A stretch of DNA of 64,000 nt from an uncultured Paracoccaceae bacterium (GCA_947503775.1 CANNFE010000015.1:1-64000), one strand, 5' to 3'; counted from the first letter of the stretch, positions 9,200 to 17,877 are shown. Notes: generated from the sequence alone by a model not told the origin. Made by a program: numbers and translations.

Positions 9200-10176
9200 C
9201 CAGAACCGTCGTCGAGTCCAAGACCAAGACCGCCATCATCGGGTTCGACGAACCGTTCTGCGTGATCGGCGAGCGGATCAATCCGACGGGGCGCAAGGCG
9301 CTGGCCGCGCAGCTTGAGGTCGGGGATTTCTCGACCGTGGAGAAGGACGCACTGGAGCAGGTCGCCTGCGGGGCGACGATGCTGGACATCAATTCGGGCG
9401 CTGTCTTCAAGAACAAAATGGCCGAGGATCCGCGCTATGCGGATAACAACTTTGTCGAGCCGCCGCTGATGAAGCAGTTAATCGAACTGGTTCAGGGTGT
9501 GGTCGATGTGCCGCTCTGCATCGATAGCAGTGTGCCGGGAGCGCTAGAGGCGGGGCTAGAGATGAGCGAGGGGCGTCCGCTGCTCAATTCGGTGACGGGT
9601 GAAGAGGAGCGGCTGGAGGCGATCCTGCCGCTGGTCAAGAAGTACAACGTGCCGGTCGTGGCGATCTCGAACGACGATACCGGGATCAGCGAGGATCCCG
9701 ATGTGCGCTTTGCCGTCGCCAAGAAGATCGTGGAGCGGGCAGCCGATTTCGGCATTCCGGCCCATGACATCGTGGTTGATCCGCTGGTGATGCCGGTCGG
9801 CGCGATGGGCACGGCGGGGCTGCAGGTGTTCTCCTTGGTCAAACGGCTGCGCGACGAGCTGAAGGTGAACACAACCTGCGGGGCGTCGAACATCTCCTTC
9901 GGGTTGCCGCATAGGCACGGGATCAACTCGGCCTTTCTGACGATGGCCATCGGGGCAGGCATGACGAGCGCGATCATGAACCCCGTGCGGGCTGTTGAGA
10001 TGGAGGCGGTTCGGGCGGCGAACTACCTGATGAACCACGATGCCGGCGGCGGCACCTGGATCGGGTTCTCGCGCGTGCTCGACCAGGTCGCCGAGGGCGT
10101 GCCCTTCCCCGAGGCCGCGCAGGCGGCGGCGGCCGGTGGCGGACGGCGGGACGGGCGGCGGCGCAGGCGGGCTTAA
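9196..10176 (+). CDS. methyltetrahydrofolate:corrinoid methyltransferase
   Basis: A 326-residue pterin-binding (DHPS-like) barrel: CVIGERINPTGRKALA, GATMLDINSGAV, VPLCIDSSVPGALEAGL, PLLNSVTGEEER, IVVDPLVMPVGAMG and TTCGASNISFGLPHR are the standard folate-pocket strands of AcsE/MtgA-like enzymes. It moves a methyl group between a corrinoid protein and tetrahydrofolate. The C-terminus ends in a basic GGGRRDGRRRRRA tail beyond the domain. No corrinoid protein or MttB-type methyltransferase is in the window, so its partner must lie elsewhere. bluB at 56 kb (lower ligand of B12) is consistent with a B12-using cell. Confidence 0.92.
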   Translation: MTRTVVESKTKTAIIGFDEPFCVIGERINPTGRKALAAQLEVGDFSTVEKDALEQVACGATMLDINSGAVFKNKMAEDPRYADNNFVEPPLMKQLIELVQGVVDVPLCIDSSVPGALEAGLEMSEGRPLLNSVTGEEERLEAILPLVKKYNVPVVAISNDDTGISEDPDVRFAVAKKIVERAADFGIPAHDIVVDPLVMPVGAMGTAGLQVFSLVKRLRDELKVNTTCGASNISFGLPHRHGINSAFLTMAIGAGMTSAIMNPVRAVEMEAVRAANYLMNHDAGGGTWIGFSRVLDQVAEGVPFPEAAQAAAAGGGRRDGRRRRRA

Positions 10177-10210
10177 GGCGCGATTAACTTTCCCGCCGTA
10201 ACGAGAGATC

Positions 10211-10441
10211 ATGCGGCAGACTCACCGGAAACCGGCGGGCCGGGATTGGCTCGATCAAATCTTCCGAAGCCAGGCGGCGCTGAGCGGTGGCGTCGTGAAG
10301 CGCTCCAAGCGGGATATCTTTCGAGAGGTCGGGATGGATGCGCTCGAGCTTGAGGTGCGCCGGCGGGGATTTCACATGGTCGAGTGCGGCCAGCATGTCG
10401 TGATCAGCTGTTCGGGCGCGGCGTTACGGATCGTGTGCTGA
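10211..10441 (+). CDS. small conserved protein of unknown function
   Basis: A 76-residue protein, MRQTHRKPAGRDWLDQIFRS..., basic at the N-terminus, with VVKRSKRDIFREVGMDAL and VRRRGFHMVECGQHVVI. Short proteins of this pattern recur in Rhodobacteraceae, in my memory sometimes labelled as phosphoribosylanthranilate isomerase-like without supporting catalytic residues; the length is far too short for that enzyme. The ribosome binding site is weak (gaga). It lies 34 bp after the methyltransferase gene and ends just before the palindrome cluster. Confidence 0.6.
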   Translation: MRQTHRKPAGRDWLDQIFRSQAALSGGVVKRSKRDIFREVGMDALELEVRRRGFHMVECGQHVVISCSGAALRIVC

Positions 10442-10446
10442 GGGGC

Positions 10447-10522
10447 CAAAACCTTCTAGAAGGTTTTGAAGAGCAGAATTTTCTGGAAAATTCTGGGGTG
10501 CAAATTCTTCTAGAAGAATTTG
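10447..10522. repeat. three tandem related palindromes between convergent genes
   Basis: Three near-identical-sized inverted repeats follow one another: 10447-10468 (perfect 22-bp palindrome, right half AGAAGGTTTTG), 10474-10495 (10-bp arms around a TG centre, right arm GAAAATTCTG) and 10501-10522 (perfect 22-bp palindrome, right half AGAAGAATTTG). All have the outline CA-AA--TTC..GAA--TT-TG. They fill the gap between two genes that run toward each other, so termination of both transcripts is a likely role, but the shared sequence plan also suggests a repeated element or protein-binding array. Confidence 0.9.
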
Positions 10523-10528
10523 GCCGCT

Positions 10529-11293
10529 CTAGCCGATCTGTCCCTTGAGGGCCTGAAGGGCCGACGACAGGATCGTGGTGTCGCCGCCGACGCCGAGGAA
10601 TGTCACGCCCTTTCCTTCGTATTCCGCGAAGCGGTTCGGATCGAAGGTGATGATACCGGCGGCCTTTCCGGCGGCGGTGATGCGGGCGATGGCGTGATCG
10701 ATCGCCTCTTCGACCTCGGGGGTCTCGGGCTCTCCCGGGTAGCCCATATCGGCGGAGAGATCGGCGGGGCCGATGAAGACGCCGTCGACACCGTCCGTGG
10801 CGGCGATGTCGTCGATCGCCTCGATCGCGGCGCGGCTTTCGGCCTGCACGATGAGGCAGATCTGGTCATTGGCTGTCGCCACGTAATCGGTGATGCGGCT
10901 GTAATCGGAGGCGCGGGCGAGCGCCGCGCCCATGCCGCGCACGCCTTGGGGCGGATAGCGGACGGCGGCGGCGGCCGCGCTCGCCTCATCCGCGCCATGC
11001 ACGAGAGGGACCAGCACGGTCTGGCAGCCCAGATCGAGAATCTGCTTGAGAATCCAGTCCTCTCCGGTTGGCACGCGGACCACGGCGGGGCAATCCTGCG
11101 CGGCGAGCGCCTGGAGCTGCGGCAGGATCGTGGGCACGGTGTTGGGCCCGTGTTCGGCGTCGATCAGGCACCAGTCGAAGCCCGCACCGCCTGCAAGTTC
11201 GGCCACGGTCGGGCTGCCCAGACCCAGCCAGAGGCCGTGCTGGACGCGGCCTTCGGCGAGGGCGGATTTCAGGCGGTTGCGCGGCGCTGGCAT
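10529..11293 (-). CDS. HpcH/HpaI family aldolase
   Basis: A 254-residue class II, metal-dependent pyruvate aldolase like 4-hydroxy-2-oxoheptanedioate aldolase. Motifs: HGLWLGLGSPTVAELAG, DWCLIDAEHGPN (catalytic His and metal-binding acid region), QTVLVPLVH, VRGMGAALARAS, VQAESRAAIEAI and VDGVFIGPADLSADMG. It probably cleaves or forms 2-keto-3-deoxy sugar acids or related hydroxy-keto acids. It starts 3 bp after the stop of the agl ATPase gene and is evidently the last cistron of the alpha-glucoside operon, which is unusual for that operon. Confidence 0.9.
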   Translation of the reverse strand: MPAPRNRLKSALAEGRVQHGLWLGLGSPTVAELAGGAGFDWCLIDAEHGPNTVPTILPQLQALAAQDCPAVVRVPTGEDWILKQILDLGCQTVLVPLVHGADEASAAAAAVRYPPQGVRGMGAALARASDYSRITDYVATANDQICLIVQAESRAAIEAIDDIAATDGVDGVFIGPADLSADMGYPGEPETPEVEEAIDHAIARITAAGKAAGIITFDPNRFAEYEGKGVTFLGVGGDTTILSSALQALKGQIG

Positions 11294-11296
11294 GCC

Positions 11297-12400
11297 CTAT
11301 CGATAGAGCAGCGAGCGGCCATTGGCAAAGAGATGCACCTTTTCGGGGCGGGCGGTCAGGTGGATCTCCTGCCCGCGCATCTGGGTGTGGATGCCCGGCA
11401 GCTTGGCGATGACCGTATCCGTGTCGGTGTCGGATTTGGGCGCTTCGAAGTAGAGCTGCGTGACCTCGCCCAGGGCCTCGACGATGTCGACCTTGCCCGA
11501 AAACGCGTAGGTGTCACTGTCGGCCTCGATCATGTCCTCGGGACGGATGCCGACATTGACCTGCTGGCCCATATCGCTGTCCACCGTCGGGATATTGGTC
11601 ATGATCGTCCCCTGTCCGTCATGAACGGTGACGCCGGTTACCTCTCCGGTGCTGACGATCTCTCCGGCGAGCAGGTTCATGGCCGGGGAGCCGATGAACT
11701 GAGCGACGAATTCGTTCTCGGGGCGTTCGTAGAGATCAAGCGGAGAGCCGACTTGGGCGATGCCTTTGTTGGCCAGAACCACGATGCGGGTCGCTAGCGT
11801 CATCGCCTCAACCTGGTCGTGGGTGACGTAGATCATCGTGCTTTCCGGCATGCTCTCCTTGAGCTGGGCGATCTCGATCCGGGTGGCGACGCGGAGGGCG
11901 GCGTCGAGGTTCGAGAGCGGCTCGTCAAAGAGGTAGACCTTGGGATCGCGCACGATGGAGCGGCCGATGGCGACGCGCTGGCGCTGCCCGCCCGAGAGCG
12001 CCTTGGGCAGGCGGTCGAGATAGGGCTCGAGCTGGAGGATGCGGGCCGCGTTGTTGACGGCGGCGTCGATCTCCTCTTTCGACTTTTTGGCCAGTTTGAG
12101 CGCGAAGGTCATGTTGTCGCGCACGGTCATGTGCGGATAGAGCGCGTAGCTTTGGAACACCATCGCGATGCCGCGCTGGGCGGGGGGCACGTTGTTGACC
12201 ACCTGCCCGTCGATCTGCAGCTCGCCGCCGGTGATCTGTTCGAGCCCCGCGATCATGCGCAGAAGCGTGGACTTGCCGCAGCCGGAAGGGCCGACAAAGA
12301 CAATCAGCTCCCCCTGCTTGATCTCGAGATTGATGTCCTTGAGCACATCGACCGTGCCGCCATAGGTCTTGGCGACATCGGTGAGTTTGAGATCGGCCAT
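11297..12400 (-). CDS. aglK: alpha-glucoside ABC transporter ATP-binding protein
   Basis: A 367-residue MalK/UgpC-type ATPase energising sugar import. Walker A GPSGCGKSTLLR, signature LSGGQRQRVAIGR, Walker B VYLFDEPLSNLDA and the switch VTHDQVEAMTLA are intact; a TOBE-type C-terminal region (VGIRPEDMIEA...) follows. Located after two permease genes and the alpha-glucosidase gene, in the order aglE-F-G-A-K known from Sinorhizobium. It is separated from aglA by 21 bp. Confidence 0.93.
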   Translation of the reverse strand: MADLKLTDVAKTYGGTVDVLKDINLEIKQGELIVFVGPSGCGKSTLLRMIAGLEQITGGELQIDGQVVNNVPPAQRGIAMVFQSYALYPHMTVRDNMTFALKLAKKSKEEIDAAVNNAARILQLEPYLDRLPKALSGGQRQRVAIGRSIVRDPKVYLFDEPLSNLDAALRVATRIEIAQLKESMPESTMIYVTHDQVEAMTLATRIVVLANKGIAQVGSPLDLYERPENEFVAQFIGSPAMNLLAGEIVSTGEVTGVTVHDGQGTIMTNIPTVDSDMGQQVNVGIRPEDMIEADSDTYAFSGKVDIVEALGEVTQLYFEAPKSDTDTDTVIAKLPGIHTQMRGQEIHLTARPEKVHLFANGRSLLYR

Positions 12401-12421
12401 CGGTTCCTCCCGTTCGTGGTC

Positions 12422-14080
12422 TTATATGTCGCGCTTGAGCGCGAAGCAGGGCTGCCAGGGCCCCAGATGCAGTCTGTAATCCGGCGACGGGGCCGCGCCT
12501 CCCAACTCGGCCCCGATCGTCATCCAGTCGCCCGCGGGCATTCCATGAACAGACGGCGTGTCGCTTAGATTGAACGCGCAGAAGATCGTCTGATCCTCAT
12601 GCGTGCGCGTGAATTGCAAGATATCGCCATAGGCAAAGACGCCTTCATGGGCGCCCTTGGTGAGCGCCTTGTGGGATTTGCGGAAGGCGATGGCCCGGCG
12701 GTAATGATGCAGCATCGCGCCGGGATCGTCCTCCTGAAACGCGACCGCCCGGTTGAGGTGATCGTGGCTGATCGGAAGCCAGGGATCGCCGGTGGTGAAG
12801 CCGCCATTCTGGTTCGACGATTCCCAGACCATGGGCGTCCGGCAGCCGTCGCGGCCCTTGAATTCGGGCCAGAATTCGATGCCGTAGGGGTCCTGCAGAT
12901 CCTCGAAGGCGACATCGGCCTCGGGCAGGCCCAGCTCTTCGCCCTGATAGAGGCAGGCCGAGCCGCGCAGGCACATGAGCATCGTCATGTAGAGCCGGTG
13001 CGCAGCGGGCGTCAGGTTCCAGCGGGTGGTGTGCCGGACCACGTCGTGGTTTGAGAAGGCCCAGCAGGCCCAACCATCCTTGGCCACGTGGTCCAGATCT
13101 CCGAAGACCTCGGCGATGCGGGTGGCGGTCAGCTCGTCCTTGGCGAGAAACTCGAACGCATAGCACATCTGCACGAAGTCGTCGCCGGCCGTGTATTGAC
13201 CGAGCAGTTCGAGGCCGCGCTGCGCGTCGCCCACTTCGCCCACGGCCGCGATGGCCGGGTATTCATCCAGCAGCGCGCGGAACTTGCGCAGAAAGTCGAG
13301 GTTCTCGGGCCGGTTCTTGGAATAGACGTGTTCCTGGTGGTTATAGGGGTTCACCGAGGGCGCGATATTGGCGTTTCGTTTTTCCTTGGGCAGCGGAGGA
13401 TTGTCGCGCAACTCTTTGTCGGCATAATAGAAATTGATCGTATCGAGCCTGAAGCCGTCGACGCCGCGATCCAGCCAGAACCGCGTGGAGGCGAGCAGCG
13501 CGGTCTGCACCTCTTCGTTATGGAAGTTCAGATCGGGCTGGCTGACGAGGAAGTTGTGCAGGTAATATTGCTCGCGCCGGGCATCCCATTGCCAGGCGGG
13601 GCCGCCGAAGATCGAGAGCCAGTTATTGGGCGGTGTGCCGTCGGGGTCGGGGTCGGACCAGACATACCAGTCGGCGCGGGGATTGTCGCGGCTCTGGCGA
13701 CTTTCCTCGAACCAGGGGTGCTGGTCGGAGGTGTGCGAGAGGACCAGATCGATCATCACCTTGATGCCGAAACGGTGCGCCGTCTCGATCACCGCGTCGA
13801 AATCGGCGAGCGTGCCGAACATCGGATCGACGTCGCAATAGTCGCTGACATCGTAGCCGAAATCCTTCATCGGCGAGGTGAAGAACGGCGAAATCCAGAT
13901 CGCGTCGACGCCGAGCGAGGCGATATAGGGCAGCCTTTGGACGATGCCTAGAAGGTCCCCGATGCCGTCGCCGTTGCTGTCCTGATAGCTGCGCGGGTAG
14001 ATCTGGTAGATGACGGCGCCGCGCCACCAATCCTTGTCGACCTGCATGCCGGCCCTGACGGGCTGCTCCATCGTGTTCAT
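12422..14080 (-). CDS. aglA: alpha-glucosidase, GH13
   Basis: A 552-residue cytoplasmic glycoside hydrolase cleaving imported alpha-glucosides (sucrose, maltose, trehalose or similar). GH13 signatures: GAVIYQIYPRSYQDSNGDGIGD, DLVLSHTSDQHPWF (106-124 region), GVDGFRLDTINFY with nucleophile Asp213, VGEVGD with acid/base Glu282, and FSNHDVVR with Asp346. No signal peptide. It sits between aglG (12-bp gap) and aglK, so hydrolysis and uptake are co-expressed. The fine substrate cannot be read from sequence alone. Confidence 0.93.
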   Translation of the reverse strand: MNTMEQPVRAGMQVDKDWWRGAVIYQIYPRSYQDSNGDGIGDLLGIVQRLPYIASLGVDAIWISPFFTSPMKDFGYDVSDYCDVDPMFGTLADFDAVIETAHRFGIKVMIDLVLSHTSDQHPWFEESRQSRDNPRADWYVWSDPDPDGTPPNNWLSIFGGPAWQWDARREQYYLHNFLVSQPDLNFHNEEVQTALLASTRFWLDRGVDGFRLDTINFYYADKELRDNPPLPKEKRNANIAPSVNPYNHQEHVYSKNRPENLDFLRKFRALLDEYPAIAAVGEVGDAQRGLELLGQYTAGDDFVQMCYAFEFLAKDELTATRIAEVFGDLDHVAKDGWACWAFSNHDVVRHTTRWNLTPAAHRLYMTMLMCLRGSACLYQGEELGLPEADVAFEDLQDPYGIEFWPEFKGRDGCRTPMVWESSNQNGGFTTGDPWLPISHDHLNRAVAFQEDDPGAMLHHYRRAIAFRKSHKALTKGAHEGVFAYGDILQFTRTHEDQTIFCAFNLSDTPSVHGMPAGDWMTIGAELGGAAPSPDYRLHLGPWQPCFALKRDI

Positions 14081-14092
14081 TCGAGCTTTATC

Positions 14093-15244
14093 CTATTTCA
14101 CCGATCCCGCGAGCAGGCCGCGGACGAGATAACGTTGCATGGTGAAGAACACGATGAGCGGCACGGCAATCGAGATGAAGGCGGCGGCGGCAAGGATGCC
14201 CCAGTCGCCCCCGCGCGATCCGAGCAGATCATCGGCGATCTTCACGGTCATGACCCAGGATTCGGAGTTCGAGGGCAAGAAAACTTTGGCCACAAGCAGG
14301 TCATTCCACGTCCAGAGGAACTGAAAGATCGCGAATGAGGCGAGCGCCGGAAAGCTGAGCGGCAGGACGATCTTGGTGAAGACCTGAAAGTCCGTGGCGC
14401 CGTCGACCTTGGCGCTTTCGATGATATCGCGCGGCAGGCCGACCATGTAGTTTCGTAAAAGGTATATCGCGAGCGGCAGGCCAAAGCCGGTATGGGCCAG
14501 CCAGATGCCGATATAGCTTTGCCCGATGCCGATCTGGTTGTGCAGCGTGAGCATAGGCACCAGCGCCAGCTGAAGCGGCACGACAAGCAGGCCCACGACG
14601 AGCGCGATCAGCAGCCCCCTGCCCTTGAAGTCCATCCAGGCGAGTGCATAGGCCGCGAAGGCCGCGATTAGGATCGGGATGATCGTAGCCGGGATCGTCA
14701 CCGTCAGCGTGTTGATGAAGGCGCGGTCCATATTGTCGGAATTCATGATCGTCTCGTAATTCTCGAGACTGAAATCCGGAGGGGTCTGGGCCGCGAAGTA
14801 GATCGATGGCTCGCGGTCGATCTCTTCGGGGGAGGTGTAGCGGTAGTCGCCGTTCTCCTGCACCGTGAGGGTCCGGTCACGGGAGAGCTCTGCCGTCTCG
14901 CCCGGCTCGGTGCCTTGCGGATCGCGGGAGGTGCCGCCGAAGCCCGCGATCGTGTCGAGCTGGTTGCCCTCGATCTCGGTGAATTCGTCGGCGGCGAAGA
15001 TGTTGCCTTCGATCACGTAAAGATCGCCCTCGCGGCGGACGTCTTCGGTGTCGGCGCGAATGCGGAAGGTCTGTTCGACCGCAGAAAAGGAGCGCCACCA
15101 GCCGCTTTCGGTGATCTGGTCGCGGTCGCGGAAGGAGGAGACCAGAAGCCCGATCGTCGGGATCAGCCAGAGCAGGACCAGAAAGCCGACCGACAGATTG
15201 GTGACGATGGAGAGCGAGGATTTGGTGCCAGCGATGTTATCCAT
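14093..15244 (-). CDS. aglG: alpha-glucoside ABC transporter permease (second)
   Basis: A 383-residue MalG-type inner-membrane permease. After the first helix (VTNLSVGFLVLLWLIPTIGLLVSS, in two parts) there is a large soluble insertion at about residues 45-150, rich in acidic residues and expected in the periplasm, before the remaining five helices. The cytoplasmic coupling (EAA) loop reads ESAKVDGATDFQVFTKIVLP. The gene is longer than MalG because of this insertion, a feature I recall for AglG. It is 1 bp from aglF. Confidence 0.92.
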   Translation of the reverse strand: MDNIAGTKSSLSIVTNLSVGFLVLLWLIPTIGLLVSSFRDRDQITESGWWRSFSAVEQTFRIRADTEDVRREGDLYVIEGNIFAADEFTEIEGNQLDTIAGFGGTSRDPQGTEPGETAELSRDRTLTVQENGDYRYTSPEEIDREPSIYFAAQTPPDFSLENYETIMNSDNMDRAFINTLTVTIPATIIPILIAAFAAYALAWMDFKGRGLLIALVVGLLVVPLQLALVPMLTLHNQIGIGQSYIGIWLAHTGFGLPLAIYLLRNYMVGLPRDIIESAKVDGATDFQVFTKIVLPLSFPALASFAIFQFLWTWNDLLVAKVFLPSNSESWVMTVKIADDLLGSRGGDWGILAAAAFISIAVPLIVFFTMQRYLVRGLLAGSVK

Positions 15245-15245
15245 A

Positions 15246-16226
15246 TCAGCGCATCTCCTTGCGGGCGTTCTGAATGTTCCAGATCATCACGGGCAGAACG
15301 ATGATCATGATGACGAAGGCGACCGCGGTCGCGCGCCCGTCGTCGCGGAACATGTAATCCATCATGTAACTGGGCAGAATCTCGGTATCGAAATTGCCGC
15401 CGGTCATGGCGTAGACGATGTCGAAGACCTTGAGCACGAGGATCGTAATCGTCGTCCAGACCACCACGATGGTGCCCATGATCTGGGGGACCTTGATCTT
15501 GAAGAAGACCTGAAACGGGTTCGCGCCGTCGATGATCGCGGCCTCGACCGTTTCTTCGGGAATGCCGCGCAGGGCGGCGGAGAGGATGACCATGGCAAAG
15601 CCGGTCTGGATCCAGACGAGAATGACCATCAGGAAGAAGTTGTTCCAGAAGGACAGCTGCAGGACGTCCAGCGGCTGGGTCGCGCCAAGAGCGAAGCGAA
15701 TGGCGTTGATGATGCCGACATCGGGATCGTTGGCGTAGACGAATTTCCAGATCAGCGAGGCGCCGACAAAAGAGATCGCCATCGGCATGAAGATCAGCGA
15801 TTTGGCGATGTTCCCCCAGCTCAGCCGATCGGTGAGCTGCGCCACCAGCAGACCCAGGAAGGTCGAAGCGGCGGGCACGAAGATGACCCAGAGGAAGTTG
15901 TTGAAGAACGCGGTCTGAAAGCCCTCTTCGGCGAACATGGTCGTGTAGTTGCCAAAGCCGATGAATTCGTCGCCCGAGCGGTTGTAGAGCGAACGCACGA
16001 AAGAGCCGATCACCGGATAGACGAGGTAGAGACCAAGCGCGAAGAGCGCGGGAAAGAGAAACAGCCAGGGCCGGACCATGTTGGCGCGGTTGATGTTGCG
16101 GCCCGCATCGTCGCCCCGGGGCGGGAAGATCACTTTGTCGAGGACGAGATTGGAGAGAAAGAAATAACCCACGCACCCGCCCACGCCGACGATGATGGTG
16201 ATCAGACCCTGCACGATTGGTGACAT
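15246..16226 (-). CDS. aglF: alpha-glucoside ABC transporter permease (first)
   Basis: A 326-residue MalF/UgpA-type permease. An N-terminal helix (GLITIIVGVGGCVGYFFLS) is followed by a soluble stretch and then the permease core starting RPWLFLFPALFALGLYLVYPVIGSF. The coupling loop EETVEAAIIDGANPFQVFFK contacts the ATPase. Follows aglE after 124 bp that contain a stable hairpin, and precedes aglG with a 1-bp gap. Confidence 0.93.
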   Translation of the reverse strand: MSPIVQGLITIIVGVGGCVGYFFLSNLVLDKVIFPPRGDDAGRNINRANMVRPWLFLFPALFALGLYLVYPVIGSFVRSLYNRSGDEFIGFGNYTTMFAEEGFQTAFFNNFLWVIFVPAASTFLGLLVAQLTDRLSWGNIAKSLIFMPMAISFVGASLIWKFVYANDPDVGIINAIRFALGATQPLDVLQLSFWNNFFLMVILVWIQTGFAMVILSAALRGIPEETVEAAIIDGANPFQVFFKIKVPQIMGTIVVVWTTITILVLKVFDIVYAMTGGNFDTEILPSYMMDYMFRDDGRATAVAFVIMIIVLPVMIWNIQNARKEMR

Positions 16227-16313
16227 GGGGGCTCCTCCCGGGATGTTGGCTGGCGCTCCGGTTGGTCCGGGGCGTCCTGTTCTTGGCGTGCATTCTCCTC
16301 CGGAATGCGGGTG

Positions 16314-16343
16314 TCCCGGCCTCCCCTGACGGGAAGGCCGGGA
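16314..16343 (-). repeat. stable hairpin between aglE and aglF
   Basis: On the transcript, CCCGGCC-TCCC pairs with GGGA-GGCCGGG (16315-16325 with 16331-16342, one bulged base at 16335). It lies a few bases after the aglE stop codon. No T-run follows in the direction of transcription, so it is more likely a 3'-protecting or partial-termination hairpin that keeps binding-protein mRNA more abundant than permease mRNA, as known for malE-malF. Confidence 0.6.
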
Positions 16344-16350
16344 TCTGTCT

Positions 16351-17694
16351 TTAGTTCATCGAGCTCCAGCGGTCCTGGATCCCGGTCGCCACGGTTTCGG
16401 CATCGGTGCCGGTCACGTAGTCGACCATGCCGGTCCAAAAGGCCCCTGCCCCGATCTCTCCGGGCATCAGGTCCGATCCGTCAAAGCGGAAGGTCGTGGC
16501 GTTCAGAAGAACGTCGCCGAGCGCCTTGTTGGTGTCGGTCGCGTAGAGATCCGTGTTTACGCCGCTATGGGGTGTCAGGAAGCCCGACAGCGCCATCCAG
16601 GTCTCGTGTGCGATCGGCGTCTGGAGATACTCGATCAGCGCATGCGAGGCGTCGCTGTCATTGGTGATCGCCCAAAGCGTGCCTGCACCCAGAACCGGCT
16701 GACCCAGATCCTGCTCCGCGTAGGCCGGGAAGTAGAAGAAGTCGGATTCGCTGTCCTCCGGGAAGAAGGTCGGGATGAACGAGGCCTGACGGTGCATGTA
16801 GCATTCCGGCGGGATCGAGAAGAGACCCGTCGGGCTGTCGCGGAAGTCGGTATTGGCCACCGCGGAGGCGCCGCCATTCACATAGTCGTCGTTCTTGGCG
16901 AAATACCCGAATTCCTCGATCGCGGCGACCACCGCGGGGTCGTTGAACGGGATCTCGTTGGCGACCCATTGGTCATAGACGTCCGGCGACTGTGTGCGCA
17001 GCATCATATCCTCGACCCAGTCGGTCGCAGGCCAGCCTGTCGCGGCGCCAGATCCCAGGCCGATGCACCAAGGGGTGCCGCCATCCTCGACGATTTGGTC
17101 GGTCAGGGCCTTAAGCTCTTCCATCGTCTCGGGGATGTCGTAGCCGGCTTCATCGAAAGCTTCTGGATTGTACCAGACCAGCGATTTCACATCGACTTTG
17201 TAGAAGAAGCCGTAGAGGCTTTCGGCGCCGTCTTGGCCGGCATAGGTCGCCAGATCGACCCAGGATTGACCGGCCGCGTAGTTTTCAGCGATCCAGTCGG
17301 AGGTGCCGTCGGCCAGAGGTGTCAGAAGACCCTGGGAGGCCATGTCGGCGGCGAGGCCCGGCTGGGGGAAGACGGCGACGTTGGGCGCCGACCCTGCACG
17401 GGCGGAAATGACGATGTCCTGCTCGAAGCTGTCGGAGCCGGAATAGTTGATGGTCGCCCCGGTTGCCTCGGCGAAATAGGCGAGAACCTTTTCGACGTTC
17501 TCGGCGTCGAGCCCGGTCCAGGGACCGGTGACGGTGATCGTCTGACCGCTCAGGTCATTGGCGTCGGCGAAGGCGTTGTAGCTGTCCCAGTTGAAGTCGC
17601 CGTCACCCGGAGCGAACTCCAGATGGCCCGCCGCATGGGTCATGCCCGCGCTCAGAGCCAAAGCGGCCACACCGGCCAGATAGGTCGTTTTCAT
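16351..17694 (-). CDS. aglE: alpha-glucoside ABC transporter substrate-binding protein
   Basis: A 447-residue family-1 extracellular sugar-binding protein. I chose ATG 17694, which has GGGAGG 5-6 bases upstream and gives a signal peptide (MKTTYLAGVAALALSAGMTHAAG). Family features include SGSDSFEQDIVISARAG, VAVFPQPGLAADMA, LYGFFYKVDVKSLVWYNPEAF and SIPPECYMHRQASFIP. Periplasmic; hands sugar to AglFG. First gene of the leftward operon and divergent from bglA. Its promoter was not resolved; a TTGACT at about 17812-17817 on the reverse strand has no matching -10. Confidence 0.93.
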   Translation of the reverse strand: MKTTYLAGVAALALSAGMTHAAGHLEFAPGDGDFNWDSYNAFADANDLSGQTITVTGPWTGLDAENVEKVLAYFAEATGATINYSGSDSFEQDIVISARAGSAPNVAVFPQPGLAADMASQGLLTPLADGTSDWIAENYAAGQSWVDLATYAGQDGAESLYGFFYKVDVKSLVWYNPEAFDEAGYDIPETMEELKALTDQIVEDGGTPWCIGLGSGAATGWPATDWVEDMMLRTQSPDVYDQWVANEIPFNDPAVVAAIEEFGYFAKNDDYVNGGASAVANTDFRDSPTGLFSIPPECYMHRQASFIPTFFPEDSESDFFYFPAYAEQDLGQPVLGAGTLWAITNDSDASHALIEYLQTPIAHETWMALSGFLTPHSGVNTDLYATDTNKALGDVLLNATTFRFDGSDLMPGEIGAGAFWTGMVDYVTGTDAETVATGIQDRWSSMN

Positions 17695-17855
17695 ATAATC
17701 CTCCCATTTGATCGCGGACATTCAGGTGCCGCGATTCCAACTGTCAGGCGCACTCGGAAACTGTCGTGTCACGCCCCCATAGACGCAATGAGGGTTGCAG
17801 TCTCGATAGACCGAGTCAACCGGCCATGCGGGGCCAAACCCTTTGCAGGCGCAGC

Positions 17856-17870
17856 ATCTTTTATAAAGAT
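17856..17870. promoter_or_regulatory. ATCTTT-TAT-AAAGAT inverted repeat in the aglE-bglA divergent region
   Basis: Six-base arms around a three-base centre, in the 249 bp between the start codons of aglE and bglA. A regulator-binding site is possible because of its place between divergent sugar operons; AT-rich symmetry of this size could also be chance. Confidence 0.35.
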
Positions 17871-17877
17871 GGCCGCT

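Noticed and set aside
15048-16223. Forward 391-codon frame across aglG and aglF
   Set aside because: Asp/His/Arg-rich antisense shadow of two well-supported permease genes.
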